A stretch of 42,635 bases of DNA from an uncultured Clostridia bacterium (GCA_947170465.1 CAMVTS010000018.1:1-42635), one strand, 5' to 3'. Counted from the stretch's first letter, positions 29,715 to 38,597 are shown. The notes: generated by a model not told the origin, from the letters alone. A program made the numbers and translations.

Positions 29715-30197
29715 TCAGATGTCAAAATCGTCGAGCTTTACCCAGATGGCGTCCTTCTTGCCGAAGGTCAGCTCGTTTTCGCCGGCGTGGTCGGCGATGG
29801 TAATTTCGCCGTTATCGTACGCCTTGAGCACGCCGTCAAATTCTCTGCCGAGACCTTCCACCGGCTGCCGCAGCTTTACCAGCACATCGGCGCCGATATA
29901 CTGCGCAAAGTGCTCGTCGCGCACCAGCTCGCGCTCAACGCCCGGAGAGCAGACCTCCAGACAGTAGGCGTTCTCGATTGGGTCGAGCTCGTCAAGCGGA
30001 TCGTTGACCGCACGCGAAACGTTTTCGCAGTCGTTGATGTCAACGCCGCCCGGCTTGTCGATAAAAATCCGCAGGTACCACTGCGCGCCCTCCTTGACAT
30101 AGCGGACGTCCCAGACGGACAAGCCCAGCCCTGTCACAATCGGCTCGCACAGCGCCCAGACCTTGGCGACAGTCACGCCGCCCTTGCTTTTCGCCAT
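29715..30197 (-). CDS. rimP: Ribosome maturation factor RimP
   Basis: A 160-aa 30S maturation factor. ATG at 30197 with GGAGGG seven bases upstream; the longer frame to 30254 crosses a leader hairpin and is rejected. Signatures: VWALCEPIVTGLGLSVWDVR, WYLRIFIDKPGGVDINDCEN, and LEVCSPGVERELVRDEHFAQ. First gene of the nusA-infB operon. Confidence 0.94.
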   Translation of the reverse strand: MAKSKGGVTVAKVWALCEPIVTGLGLSVWDVRYVKEGAQWYLRIFIDKPGGVDINDCENVSRAVNDPLDELDPIENAYCLEVCSPGVERELVRDEHFAQYIGADVLVKLRQPVEGLGREFDGVLKAYDNGEITIADHAGENELTFGKKDAIWVKLDDFDI

Positions 30198-30230
30198 CGA
30201 ATCCCTCCATCGGTTTGAAAGATAAACACA

Positions 30231-30259
30231 AAGGAGCGGGTTTTGACTGCCCACTCCTT
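30231..30259 (-). promoter_or_regulatory. Leader hairpin of the rimP-nusA operon
   Basis: A 10-bp stem (AAGGAGCGGG/CCCACTCCTT, one G-U pair) in the 5' leader, 34 bp before the rimP start. On the minus strand it is followed by TTTGTGTTT, so it could be a weak attenuator, in keeping with NusA autoregulation known in other bacteria. Confidence 0.5.
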
Positions 30260-30282
30260 AGTTTCAACTTATTACAGTAGCT

Positions 30283-30311
30283 ATTATAGCACCGGCGTTT
30301 AATTTTTTCAA
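30283..30311 (-). promoter_or_regulatory. Promoter of the rimP-nusA-infB operon
   Basis: TTGAAA (30306-30311) and TATAAT (30283-30288) on the minus strand, 17-bp spacer. Confidence 0.8.
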
Positions 30312-30382
30312 GGGTTTTTTCCCGATTTTAAGCCATTTTTTGAAATTTGACAAAATTTTTTTGAAAAACTTTTAAAAAACAT

Positions 30383-30411
30383 TTGAAATTTGCGAAAACA
30401 TGTGTTATAAT
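30383..30411 (+). promoter_or_regulatory. Promoter of tRNA-Thr
   Basis: TTGAAA (30383-30388) and TATAAT (30406-30411), 17-bp spacer, 25 bp before the tRNA. Divergent from the rimP promoter. Confidence 0.8.
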
Positions 30412-30435
30412 AAGTAACTGTTGAGACAACAACTC

Positions 30436-30511
<76 letters not shown>

Positions 30512-30512
30512 C

Positions 30513-30545
30513 AAATAACGGGTATCCATCGGGTACCCGTTATTT
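30513..30545 (+). terminator. Terminator after tRNA-Thr
   Basis: A 15-bp stem (AAATAACGGGTATCC with GGGTACCCGTTATTT, one G-U pair) immediately after the CCA end, running into AT-rich sequence. Confidence 0.8.
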
Positions 30546-30594
30546 ATTTATCCACGGCACAGAAATGATAACATAAGCAGACAGGAGTTTGGCT

Positions 30595-32313
30595 ATGGCT
30601 TATGAGAAAAAAAGTATTCGGGCAATACTGAATGAAATCAACATCAGAAAAATCTATCTACCGGCTATCCAGCGAAAGTATGTATGGAGAGACGAGCAGA
30701 TTACAAGATTGATGGATTCTATTATGATGGGATATCCTATCGGTACGTTCCTGTTCTGGAAGGTAAAGAAAAAAACCGTTAATCAAAAAGAGTATTCCAT
30801 GTATGAGTTTATCAAGGACTACCACGATAGGGATATGTATAAAAATCCGCCTGCGCCGCAGCCGTTTTTGACAGGCACAGAAGATGATATCCTTGCGGTT
30901 CTGGACGGACAACAAAGACTGACGTCACTGTATATCGCCCTTCAGGGAAGCATGAGCAGAAAACTGCCCAACAAACGCTGGAAGAACGACGATGCTTTCC
31001 CAAAAAAGGAGCTGTACTTTAATTTGCGCAGCGGCAAAACAGACAACGAAGAATTTTCATACGAATTCAAGTTTCTTACAAAAGAACGCGCCTCGGAGAA
31101 CAAGGAGAACGCCTTCTGGTATCGGGCAAAGGATATTCTTCGGTATACTGCCGAAGACCTTTTTACAGAGGTCATCGCGCCCCTCGGGCTGGCAGCCGAT
31201 AAGATTGCGACTAAAAACCTGTTTTTGCTCCATAAAAAACTGGTCAGCGAGGAAATCATCCACTATTTTGAAGTGGAGAAGGACTCGATCGACGACGTTC
31301 TGGATATTTTTGTCCGCGTCAATTCCGGCGGAACCATACTCTCAAAAACCGATTTGTTGTTTTCGACCATTGTTTCCCACTGGGACAGCGCCAGAGAGGA
31401 AATCGACCTGCTGATTTCCGAAATCAATCGGAAGGGTGAAGGCTTCAAATTCACCAATGATTTTATCATGCGTACCTGTCTGTGCCTGCTGGATATGCCG
31501 ATATCGTTAAAGGTTGAAACCTTCAAGCGCGAGAGCGTTCTGAAAATACAAGAAAATTGGGAAGCCATTCAAAGTGCAGTCAGGGATACCGTGGATTTGC
31601 TGAGTGAATTCGGTTTCAGTTCGGAGAATATGATTTCTTATGTCGCAGTAATTCCCATGGTTTACTATCGGTTCTGGCACGGTTCTTTTGAAGCAACCAG
31701 CAAAGCCGAACTGAGAAAGTATATCGTTATCGCACAGGTCAAACAGATTTTCGGCGCAGCTACAAATTCTGCGCTGACAAGTTTGCGGGATGTGTTAAAG
31801 AAGTCGCCGAAGGAACCCTTCCGCATATCGGCATTGTACGATATCCGGTTTACCGGCAGCAGAACCCTTCGCTTTACGGAGGAAGAAATTGACGCTTTGT
31901 TTGACAGCTACGAAATCGGCGCGTATACGTTTATGATTTTGTCGTTACTCTATCCGAATCTAAAATACAGCCAGATGGGGTTTCACCAGGATCATATGCA
32001 TCCGCATACCGGCTTTGAGGAGAAAAAAATTCAGAATCTGATACTTCCAAACGGACAGGTTATCGACGAAAACACCAAAGAAGAATGGCGAAGGCGCAGA
32101 AATACGCTGGCGAACTTGCAGCTGCTGGAAGGTCGGGAAAACGAAGCAAAAAACAGCATTCCGCTGATTGATTGGTTGAAAGCACCGGAAAACAAGGAGA
32201 ACGTCAGGTATCTTCCCCAAAATGTTTCGTATGAGCTGTCTCACTTTGAAGAGTTCATGGAAAAACGTCAGGAAATAATGAGCCGTGCGTTAAAGAAGCT
32301 GCTCTTATCCTGA
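30595..32313 (+). CDS. GmrSD-like protein: DUF262 (ParB-like) plus HNH nuclease domain
   Basis: 572 aa from the ATG at 30595 with AGGAG eight bases upstream. The N-terminal DUF262 domain has IQRKYVWRDEQ (motif I, 25-35) and VLDGQQRLTSLYIAL (102-116), the ParB/sulfiredoxin-like nucleotide site. The C-terminal domain has FHQDHMHPH (463-471) and then RNTLANLQLLEGRENEAKNS (from 502), the HNH metal site layout of DUF1524/GmrSD-type enzymes. GmrSD is a type IV restriction enzyme that cuts modified phage DNA using NTPs. Here both halves are in one chain, as in many single-gene homologues. It stands alone after tRNA-Thr, a frequent integration site. Confidence 0.85.
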   Translation: MAYEKKSIRAILNEINIRKIYLPAIQRKYVWRDEQITRLMDSIMMGYPIGTFLFWKVKKKTVNQKEYSMYEFIKDYHDRDMYKNPPAPQPFLTGTEDDILAVLDGQQRLTSLYIALQGSMSRKLPNKRWKNDDAFPKKELYFNLRSGKTDNEEFSYEFKFLTKERASENKENAFWYRAKDILRYTAEDLFTEVIAPLGLAADKIATKNLFLLHKKLVSEEIIHYFEVEKDSIDDVLDIFVRVNSGGTILSKTDLLFSTIVSHWDSAREEIDLLISEINRKGEGFKFTNDFIMRTCLCLLDMPISLKVETFKRESVLKIQENWEAIQSAVRDTVDLLSEFGFSSENMISYVAVIPMVYYRFWHGSFEATSKAELRKYIVIAQVKQIFGAATNSALTSLRDVLKKSPKEPFRISALYDIRFTGSRTLRFTEEEIDALFDSYEIGAYTFMILSLLYPNLKYSQMGFHQDHMHPHTGFEEKKIQNLILPNGQVIDENTKEEWRRRRNTLANLQLLEGRENEAKNSIPLIDWLKAPENKENVRYLPQNVSYELSHFEEFMEKRQEIMSRALKKLLLS

Positions 32314-32323
32314 CGACAAAAAC

Positions 32324-32351
32324 GCGCTGTGAAGCATCAGCCCCACAGCGC
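32324..32351. terminator. Bidirectional terminator between convergent genes
   Basis: GCGCTGTG (32324-32331) pairs with CACAGCGC (32344-32351); a T-rich run follows on each strand (TGTTTTCTTGTTT on plus, GTTTTTGTC on minus). Confidence 0.85.
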
Positions 32352-32362
32352 TGTTTTCTTGT

Positions 32363-33664
32363 TTATCTCATCGGCATGCCGCCCATGTTGCCGCCGGGCA
32401 TTGCTCCGCCCATGCCGCCGCGCATGCCGCCTCCCATCATCTGGTTAGTGATGGTGTTGGTTTCGGTGCCGTTGACGATGATTGTGCCGCCGGTGTAGCC
32501 GGACTGACCGTCAAAGTCGAAGGGTGACTGCGCGTTGATGTTGAGGGTGCCGCCCTTGACGTAGAGGTTGCCGTTGGAGTCGATACCGTCGGTGTCGCCC
32601 TGTCCCATGTTAATCGTAATCTCGCCGCCGGTAAATTCCGCTGTGACCGCGTAGGCGGAGGATTTGTTCGTCGCGTTGATGCCATCGTCGCTCGCATTGA
32701 TGGTGATGGTGCCGCCGTTGACCTGAACATAAGTCGCCTCGATACCCTCGGCGCCTTCAATCGTCAAAGAGCCGCCGTCTATCTGGCAAACGGTCGTCGC
32801 GTGAACGCCGTCGTCTCCGGCAGTGATGTTCAGGGTACCGCCGCAGATATAGATATAGCCGGTAGAAGCGTCCTCGTCATTCTCGACATGGATGCCGTCC
32901 TTCTGGGTTTTGATGGTGATGGTGCCGTCCGCAACGGCGAGGGATTCGTTCGCTTCCAGACCGTCGGAGGAACAGGTGATGTTGATGGTGCCGCCGGTGA
33001 CTTTGAGGTCGTCCTTGCAGGTCACGCCGTTGCCGGTGGACTGAATCGTCAGGGTGCCGGTTCCGTTGAGCACCAGATCGTCCTTGGAGAATATCACCGC
33101 GTCGGTGTTGGTCTCGCCGTCGGCGGTAAAGGCGCCGGTGACGGAAAGGCTGTTTTCGTTCTGTGTGGTGACGAATACCTTATCCGCGTTCTTCACATAA
33201 ATGCAGGGGGCGCTTGTGTTGGTGATGCTCACGCCGTCGAGTACAATCTGGACTTTATCCTCGTCGCCTGCCTCGACGGTCACGGTGACGTTGCTCGCGG
33301 TGCCGCTGAGCACATACACGCCTGCCTTCGTGATGTTGACGGTCTGTCCGTCGGTAAGGCTGACCGCCTGCGCGTCGGATTCGTCGTAGTTCTGGGTGAG
33401 GTCGCGCTCGGTGAACAGCTCCGCGGCGTTAATCACGCCGGTCGATGTCACATTGGCGGTGGTGACAACCGCGTTAGAGTTGCCGCTCGATTTCTTGCTT
33501 GTCTCTACCGTGGAAGCCACCTCGCTCTGGGATTCAGACGCCTGAGAGCTTGCCGAGGAGCTTGCCGCTGAGGTTGCCGTGGACTGGTTCTGTGCAGTGC
33601 CGCATGCCGTAAAGCTCGCGGCTAAAATCGCTATCATAAACAACGCTGTAAACTTCTTTAACAT
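32363..33664 (-). CDS. Carbohydrate-binding lipoprotein, right-handed beta-helix (Cthe_2159-like)
   Basis: 433 aa. Signal peptide with lipobox (AILAASFTACG, lipidated C at about 21), then a Ser/Ala-rich spacer (SSASSQASESQSEVASTVE). The body is made of repeated rungs of about 20-25 residues (VTGGTINITCSSDGLEANES, VADGTITIKTQKDGIHVEN, ICGGTLNITAGDDGVHATT, VNGGTITINASDDGINATNK), the pattern of the Cthe_2159/DUF4353 family, which binds calcium and acidic polysaccharides such as polygalacturonate. The tail is unusually rich in Gly and Met (MMGGGMRGGMGGAMPGGNMG). It is a surface protein for binding polysaccharide; lyase activity is not shown. Confidence 0.8.
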   Translation of the reverse strand: MLKKFTALFMIAILAASFTACGTAQNQSTATSAASSSASSQASESQSEVASTVETSKKSSGNSNAVVTTANVTSTGVINAAELFTERDLTQNYDESDAQAVSLTDGQTVNITKAGVYVLSGTASNVTVTVEAGDEDKVQIVLDGVSITNTSAPCIYVKNADKVFVTTQNENSLSVTGAFTADGETNTDAVIFSKDDLVLNGTGTLTIQSTGNGVTCKDDLKVTGGTINITCSSDGLEANESLAVADGTITIKTQKDGIHVENDEDASTGYIYICGGTLNITAGDDGVHATTVCQIDGGSLTIEGAEGIEATYVQVNGGTITINASDDGINATNKSSAYAVTAEFTGGEITINMGQGDTDGIDSNGNLYVKGGTLNINAQSPFDFDGQSGYTGGTIIVNGTETNTITNQMMGGGMRGGMGGAMPGGNMGGMPMR

Positions 33665-33767
33665 AATGATTACCTCCGTTAGGATTATTCAGTGCTTTGT
33701 TTGACTGTGGCTATAGTTTACACGCGTTATCTTAAATGAAACTTAAAAATGAAAAAGTTTTTGAAAA

Positions 33768-33792
33768 AAACGCCCGGAAAATCCGGGCGTTT
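33768..33792 (-). terminator. Terminator of the sugar ABC importer operon
   Basis: Stem AAACGCCCGGA/TCCGGGCGTTT with a 3-nt loop; on the minus strand it leads into seven T residues. Lies 15 bp after the last permease stop. Confidence 0.9.
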
Positions 33793-33807
33793 CGATTGAA
33801 GTTGTTG

Positions 33808-34683
33808 TTATCCCTTGACAGCACCGGCGGCAACGCCTTTGATGATGTACTTCTGGCAAATCAGATAGAACACGATAACGGGGATAATCGACAGGAGAAT
33901 CAGCGCCATTGTCGCGCCGAGGTCGACGGTACCGTAGCTGCCCTTGAGGTACTGAATATGAATCGGGATCGTGCGGTATTCGTTGATGTCGAGCACGAGG
34001 TACGGAAGAAGGTAGTCGTTCCATACCCACATAATCTCCAGAATACCGACGGAAATCATGGTCGGACGAAGCATCGGGAATACGACCTTGAAGTAGGTTC
34101 TCAGAGGGCCGCAGCCGTCGATGGAAGCCGCTTCCTCAATTTCAATGGGAATCGACTTGACGAAGCCGACGAACATGAAGATTGCCAGTCCGGCGCCGAA
34201 GCCGAGGTAGACAATCGGGATCGTCCACGGTGTATTGAGATGGAGGGAGTCCGCAGTCTTGGAGAGCGGATACATGACCATCTGGAAGGGAACGACCATG
34301 GAGAATACGCAGAGGAAGTAGAAAATCTTGCACACCACGGAATTCACGCGCGCGATATACCATGCCGCCATGGAGGTGAACAGCAGAATCAGCGCGGTGG
34401 AAACGATGGTGATAAAGAGGCTGTAGAGCACGCTGTTGAGGAACGGATAGTTACCAAAGATCATGCCCTTGATAAAGTTGTCAAAGCCAGCCCACATTTC
34501 GCCCGTCGGCAGCGCAAAGGTATCCGTCTTGACGAAGGTGTTCTGCTTGAAGGAGTTGATGACAACAGAGAGCACCGGCAGTACGTAGATAATGCAGATA
34601 ACAGCCAGCACGACCGAAAGCACGGTTTTTCTGCGCTTTTCCGCCTGAAGGGATTCCAGTCTTTTGTTTTTCGTTTGACTCAT
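33808..34683 (-). CDS. Sugar ABC transporter permease (MalG/LacG family)
   Basis: 291 aa, six TM segments. The EAA loop EIEEAASIDGCGPLRTYFKV (about residues 180-200) docks the ATPase. N-terminal start with LSVVLAVICIIYVLPVLSVV. The start overlaps the stop of the other permease (TAATG). It forms a heterodimer with the MalF-type subunit for oligosaccharide import; the ATPase (MsmK-like) is not in this window and is usually shared. Confidence 0.93.
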   Translation of the reverse strand: MSQTKNKRLESLQAEKRRKTVLSVVLAVICIIYVLPVLSVVINSFKQNTFVKTDTFALPTGEMWAGFDNFIKGMIFGNYPFLNSVLYSLFITIVSTALILLFTSMAAWYIARVNSVVCKIFYFLCVFSMVVPFQMVMYPLSKTADSLHLNTPWTIPIVYLGFGAGLAIFMFVGFVKSIPIEIEEAASIDGCGPLRTYFKVVFPMLRPTMISVGILEIMWVWNDYLLPYLVLDINEYRTIPIHIQYLKGSYGTVDLGATMALILLSIIPVIVFYLICQKYIIKGVAAGAVKG

Positions 34684-35585
34684 TACTGCTGAACCTCCCT
34701 TTTACGTGTGATGCCAAGCTGAATCAGACCGAGCGCCGCGACAAGAATGAAGAACAGCACTGCCTTCGCCTGCGCCTGTCCGGAGGAAGCGGAGTTGGAG
34801 CCGTAGAAGGTGTTGAAGATGTTCAGCGCGAGCATTTCTGTCGTCTTGATGGAAGAACCGTCGGGCTGAATGACAAACGGCTGACCGGCTGTCAGCGCGA
34901 GGTTCTGGTCAAAGAGCTTGAAGCCGTTGGTCAGGCTCAGGAAGGTACAAATGGTGATGGACGGCATGACGTTGGGAATGATAACCCTGAACAGCGTCTG
35001 CGTCTTGGTCGCGCCGTCGATTTTAGCCGCTTCGATAATGTCATCCGGCACCGCCTGCAGACCGGCGATGTAAATAATCATCATGTAACCGATTTGCTGC
35101 CAGCACATCAGGATAATCAAGCCCCAGAAGCCGAAGGTGGAGTCCATCAGAATCGAGGTGCCGAAGTGGGAGAGAATACCGTCAAAAATCATCGACCAGA
35201 TATAGCCGAGGACGATACCGCCGATGAGGTTCGGCATGAAGAATACGGTACGGAACAGATTGCTGCCCTTGATGCCCTGGGTGAGCAGATAGGCAACGGT
35301 GAACGCGAGCACGTTAATCAGCACCAGACTGACAATTGCAAACAGCGCGGTGTACACGAAAGAATGCCGGAAGCTCTGGTCGCTGAGCGCCTTGACGTAG
35401 TTGTCAAGGCCGATAAATTTTGCATTGGAGATGGTCTTGAACTGACACATGGACAGGTAAATACCCTGAATGAAAGGCCAGACAAAACCGATGATGAACG
35501 CCGCCGCCATGGGGCCCAAAAACAGCCAGCCCCAGCGGCGCAGCGGGTTCTTGAAGATTTTCAGTTTCGGTTTTTTGTTTTCCAA
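34683..35585 (-). CDS. Sugar ABC transporter permease (MalF/LacF family)
   Basis: 300 aa, six TM segments, basic N-terminal tail (MENKKPKLKIFKNPLRRWG). EAA loop DDIIEAAKIDGATKTQTLFR (about residues 180-200). Partner of the MalG-type permease with a 1-bp overlap. Preceded by a stable hairpin that separates it from the binding-protein gene. Confidence 0.93.
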   Translation of the reverse strand: MENKKPKLKIFKNPLRRWGWLFLGPMAAAFIIGFVWPFIQGIYLSMCQFKTISNAKFIGLDNYVKALSDQSFRHSFVYTALFAIVSLVLINVLAFTVAYLLTQGIKGSNLFRTVFFMPNLIGGIVLGYIWSMIFDGILSHFGTSILMDSTFGFWGLIILMCWQQIGYMMIIYIAGLQAVPDDIIEAAKIDGATKTQTLFRVIIPNVMPSITICTFLSLTNGFKLFDQNLALTAGQPFVIQPDGSSIKTTEMLALNIFNTFYGSNSASSGQAQAKAVLFFILVAALGLIQLGITRKREVQQ

Positions 35586-35626
35586 ATCACTATCCTCCTA
35601 ACCCGTAATAGTGTGAAAAAGCAAAC

Positions 35627-35653
35627 GGAGGCGGAAGAAATCCTCCCGCCTCC
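35627..35653 (-). other. Intercistronic hairpin between binding protein and permease genes
   Basis: GGAGGCGG (35627-35634) pairs with CCGCCTCC (35646-35653) with T residues after it on the minus strand. Such hairpins downstream of malE-type genes stabilise or partly terminate the mRNA, giving much more binding protein than permease. Confidence 0.65.
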
Positions 35654-35687
35654 TGAATCATTCGGTTATTTTACTGTATCGGTTGAA

Positions 35688-37049
35688 TTATTTTGCGTTG
35701 GCAGCAGCGTACTGGGTAGCCCAACCGTCTACAAAAGCGGTCTTGACAGCAGCCCATGCCTCATCGGTCTGGTTAGCGTTGTAAGCGTTCAGAGCGGAAA
35801 CGAGAGCAGCGCGATACTCGTCAACGTTGGGCTGATAGTTGGTAGCCCAATCCATGACATAGCAGCCGTTAGCGGTGTAATCAGCAGCGTTCTTGAGGAA
35901 GCCGTTCTTGGACTCGGCAGCCTTGGTGTAAGGCATAATGCCGAGCTGCTCTACCATCTTGGCAGAAGCGTCGGGATCGGTAACAAGCCATACCATGAAG
36001 TCGATGGTAGCCTTCTGATCGTCCTCGGAAACCTTTGCGTTGACCGCCCAGCAGTTCTCAGTACCGCAGTTGAGGCCAGCCTTTTCCTCGCCTTCAACAC
36101 CGCAGTAGTACGGAATCATCACAGCGTTCGGAACAGTCTCGGAAACCGCAGCGTACTCCCAGGAGCCGTTTACAAAGAAGGCAGCCTTGCCGGTCTTGAA
36201 CTCGTTTTCAGCGTCGTGACCGCCGGTAGCCAGATCCTTGGGAGAGGTCAGGCTGTTGTTGATGCAGAGGTCATACAGGTTCTTGTAGTTTTCCATGTAC
36301 TTACCGGTGATAGTGGGAGGACACTCTGTCCACTGCTTGCCTGCTTCCTTCTCCTCATAGAAGTACTCGAGGTTTGCCATGTGACCGGTGAATCTCCAGG
36401 AGGAGCTGTCGTCCATGTCGGAGCTGGAGAACGCGTCAAAGCCGAGGGTGTCAGCCTTTGCGTGGATATCCTCCGCAACAGCCTTCAGACCTGCGAAGTT
36501 CTTGATTTCGTCCATCTTGTGACCGGCCTTCTCGATAAGGGTGGGGTTGGCGATGATGCCGTAGCACTCATAGCAGTAGCCGATGGATACGAGCTTGCCG
36601 TTTGCGTCGGTCAGGTTGTAAGCGTCGGTGTTGAGCTCCTTCGCGATAGCGGTATCCTTGAGGTCAAGCGCGTAGTCGCCCCAGTCCTTGACGCCCTGCT
36701 GGTTGCCGATAACAAACAGTGTAGGCGGATTGGACTTGTCCATCTCGGAGGTGAGGGTCTGGCTGTAGGTGCCGGAAGCGGCGGTGGTAACCTTTACCTC
36801 TACGCCGGTTTTTTCGGTGTAGGTCTTGGCAAGAGCCTGGAGGGTTTCGTCAATCTCGGGCTTGAAGTTGAGCCAGTAAACCTTGCCGGTGCCGGTAGAT
36901 GCCTTGCTCTCGCTTGCCTGGCTGCCGGAGCTTTCAGCCTTGGAGCTGCTGCCGGAGGAAGCGTTGTTGCCGCAGCCTGCGAGTACGGCGCCTGCCATCA
37001 GGGTAGCCATAGAAGCAGCGGCGATTTTCTTGAAGAGTTGTGTTTTCAC
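35688..37049 (-). CDS. ABC transporter extracellular sugar-binding lipoprotein
   Basis: 453 aa from a GTG at 37049 (VKTQLFKKIAAASMATLMAG), with an AGGTGA site seven bases upstream; a longer frame to 37103 lacks a site. Lipobox GAVLAGCGNN, so the mature protein is lipid-anchored, followed by a Ser-rich linker (ASSGSSSKAESSGSQASESK). SBP_bac_1-type body (VYWLNFKPEIDETLQALAKT; FKTGKAAFFVNGSWEYAAVS). It captures an oligosaccharide for the two downstream permeases; the nearby amylase suggests maltodextrins, but the ligand is not proven. Confidence 0.9.
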   Translation of the reverse strand: MKTQLFKKIAAASMATLMAGAVLAGCGNNASSGSSSKAESSGSQASESKASTGTGKVYWLNFKPEIDETLQALAKTYTEKTGVEVKVTTAASGTYSQTLTSEMDKSNPPTLFVIGNQQGVKDWGDYALDLKDTAIAKELNTDAYNLTDANGKLVSIGYCYECYGIIANPTLIEKAGHKMDEIKNFAGLKAVAEDIHAKADTLGFDAFSSSDMDDSSSWRFTGHMANLEYFYEEKEAGKQWTECPPTITGKYMENYKNLYDLCINNSLTSPKDLATGGHDAENEFKTGKAAFFVNGSWEYAAVSETVPNAVMIPYYCGVEGEEKAGLNCGTENCWAVNAKVSEDDQKATIDFMVWLVTDPDASAKMVEQLGIMPYTKAAESKNGFLKNAADYTANGCYVMDWATNYQPNVDEYRAALVSALNAYNANQTDEAWAAVKTAFVDGWATQYAAANAK

Positions 37050-37124
37050 GTTAATCACCTTTTCTAAAATATTTGTCCGTCTGGCGGACATACTGAGGGA
37101 CACTCCTGCCCTCTCTTATACTAT

Positions 37125-37153
37125 AATATATCATCAAATCCGTTAAAAATCAA
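37125..37153 (-). promoter_or_regulatory. Promoter of the sugar ABC importer operon
   Basis: TTGATT (37148-37153) and TATATT (37125-37130) on the minus strand, 17 bp apart. A GTCCG-TCTGG-CGGAC hairpin (37076-37090) lies in the leader between promoter and start codon. Confidence 0.6.
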
Positions 37154-37273
37154 GGGATATTTTATGAATTGTGTTTTCAATTTTGAGTTATTTTGGAAAA
37201 CTCCACCCAATAAAATGACAAGTTGTGACAACTCTGTCACCGGTCTGCATTTTTCCTCTTTTTTCACAAGGGC

Positions 37274-37303
37274 TTGCCAAGCCTTTGGCTTTTGTGGTAT
37301 GAT
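37274..37303 (+). promoter_or_regulatory. Possible promoter of the 262-aa membrane protein gene
   Basis: TTGCCA (37274-37279) and TATGAT (37298-37303), 18-bp spacer, about 30 bp before the start codon. Confidence 0.5.
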
Positions 37304-37332
37304 AAGGGTACTTTATTCAATGAGGTTTTGGT

Positions 37333-38121
37333 ATGAAAGCTTCCTCTTCACGGCTTGCCGTGCTGCTCAGCGGCCTGCTGTTTTCTGTACTCAGCGCCAT
37401 TGGCTTTGGCGTGTTCGCGCTGATTGGCAGGCTGACCGGATTCTTCAATATTCTGCTGCTGTTGGTTGGTATCGTGCCGTCGGTCATGCTGTTTTCCGGA
37501 CTGCTCACCGTCTGCCGGAAGGCTTCGGACGGAGAAAATACGGTTGCCGCCGATTTTTTCAAGGCTGTCGGCAAGCACTGGCCGCGGTTCCTCTTTTTCG
37601 GTATCGTTGCCTGCCTTGTAACGGTCTGTATTTTGTTCGCGGTGCCGTATTACTTCACCCTGACGGGCGAGGATTTTTCCTTCGGCATTCTCACGGGAAT
37701 CTATATTCTGTTCGCCTGCGTGATGCTGATGGCGCTGCTGTACGCTGCGTTTGTCAGCGTTTGCTATGACTGCCGTCTGCGTGACGCGCTGAAAAACGGC
37801 TTCAAATTAATCGTGAAAAACCTGCCGAAAACGCTGCTTGCGCTGTTGCTGCTGCTCGCTGCCGGCGGCGGTGTTTACGCGGCGCTGCATTTTACAGACG
37901 GCGCTGTCCGTATCATTCTGGCGGCGCTGTTCGCCCTTATCTGCCCGACGGCGTTGACGTATCTGCTGGTGCTGCTGTTCAAGGACGGCACCAAACGGCT
38001 GCTGGGCGAATACCTGCCGGTCAAAATAGAAAAAGCGCCGGTCGTCATCACAACCGGCAACACCGAGGACGACTATATCTTCATCGACGGCAAGATGATT
38101 AAAAATCCCAACAAGGAGTGA
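37333..38121 (+). CDS. Membrane protein, DUF624/YesL-like
   Basis: 262 aa with about six TM segments and a hydrophilic C-terminal tail (IEKAPVVITTGNTEDDYIFI). The N-terminal region (IGRLTGFFNILLLLVGIVPS, later ADFFKAVGKHWPRFLFFGIV) resembles YesL-type DUF624 proteins, which often sit beside sugar ABC importer genes. The assignment is moderate. It is transcribed divergently from the importer and ends 5 bp before the flavin protein gene, whose ribosome binding site lies in its last codons. Confidence 0.65.
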   Translation: MKASSSRLAVLLSGLLFSVLSAIGFGVFALIGRLTGFFNILLLLVGIVPSVMLFSGLLTVCRKASDGENTVAADFFKAVGKHWPRFLFFGIVACLVTVCILFAVPYYFTLTGEDFSFGILTGIYILFACVMLMALLYAAFVSVCYDCRLRDALKNGFKLIVKNLPKTLLALLLLLAAGGGVYAALHFTDGAVRIILAALFALICPTALTYLLVLLFKDGTKRLLGEYLPVKIEKAPVVITTGNTEDDYIFIDGKMIKNPNKE

Positions 38122-38126
38122 CGAAT

Positions 38127-38597
38127 ATGTTCCGCAAAATGCGCCGTTTCAAGCAACAAATCAGCGAGGAAGCGTGCATAGAAATCCTAAAGCACGAGCC
38201 GCGCGGCGTGATGGCGTTCGCCGGTGACGACGGCTATCCCTACGCGATTCCGCTCAACTTCGTCTATGACGGCGGCAAGCTGTACTTTCACTGCGCGCCC
38301 GAAGGTCACAAGCTCGACGCGCTTCGCCGCTGTGACAAGGTGTCCTTCTGCGTGATGGACAAGGGCTTCCGCAAGGAGGGCGAATGGGCGCTCAACATCA
38401 ACAGCGTGGTCGTGTTCGGCAGAATCGCCGAAATGACCGACAAAGAGCAAATCGTCGAAAAGCTCCGTCTCCTCGGCAACAAATACGCCCCCAGCGAGGA
38501 ATATGTCGAGAACGAAATCAACAAATTCATTCACCGCGTCTGCATGCTCGAAATGACCGTTGACCACATGACCGGCAAGCTGGTGAACGAGTCGTGA
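38127..38597 (+). CDS. Pyridoxamine 5'-phosphate oxidase-family flavin protein (NimA-like)
   Basis: 156 aa from the ATG at 38127 (AAGGAG eight bases upstream; an in-frame GTG at 38118 is inside that site). Split-barrel FMN-binding fold: RGVMAFAGDDGYPYAIPLNF, VYDGGKLYFHCAPEGHKLDA, DKVSFCVMDKG and NSVVVFGRI are the usual strands of the 5-nitroimidazole reductase (Nim)/pyridoxamine oxidase-like group. Likely an FMN- or heme-linked reductase of unknown natural substrate. Its operon partner is a membrane protein. Confidence 0.85.
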   Translation: MFRKMRRFKQQISEEACIEILKHEPRGVMAFAGDDGYPYAIPLNFVYDGGKLYFHCAPEGHKLDALRRCDKVSFCVMDKGFRKEGEWALNINSVVVFGRIAEMTDKEQIVEKLRLLGNKYAPSEEYVENEINKFIHRVCMLEMTVDHMTGKLVNES

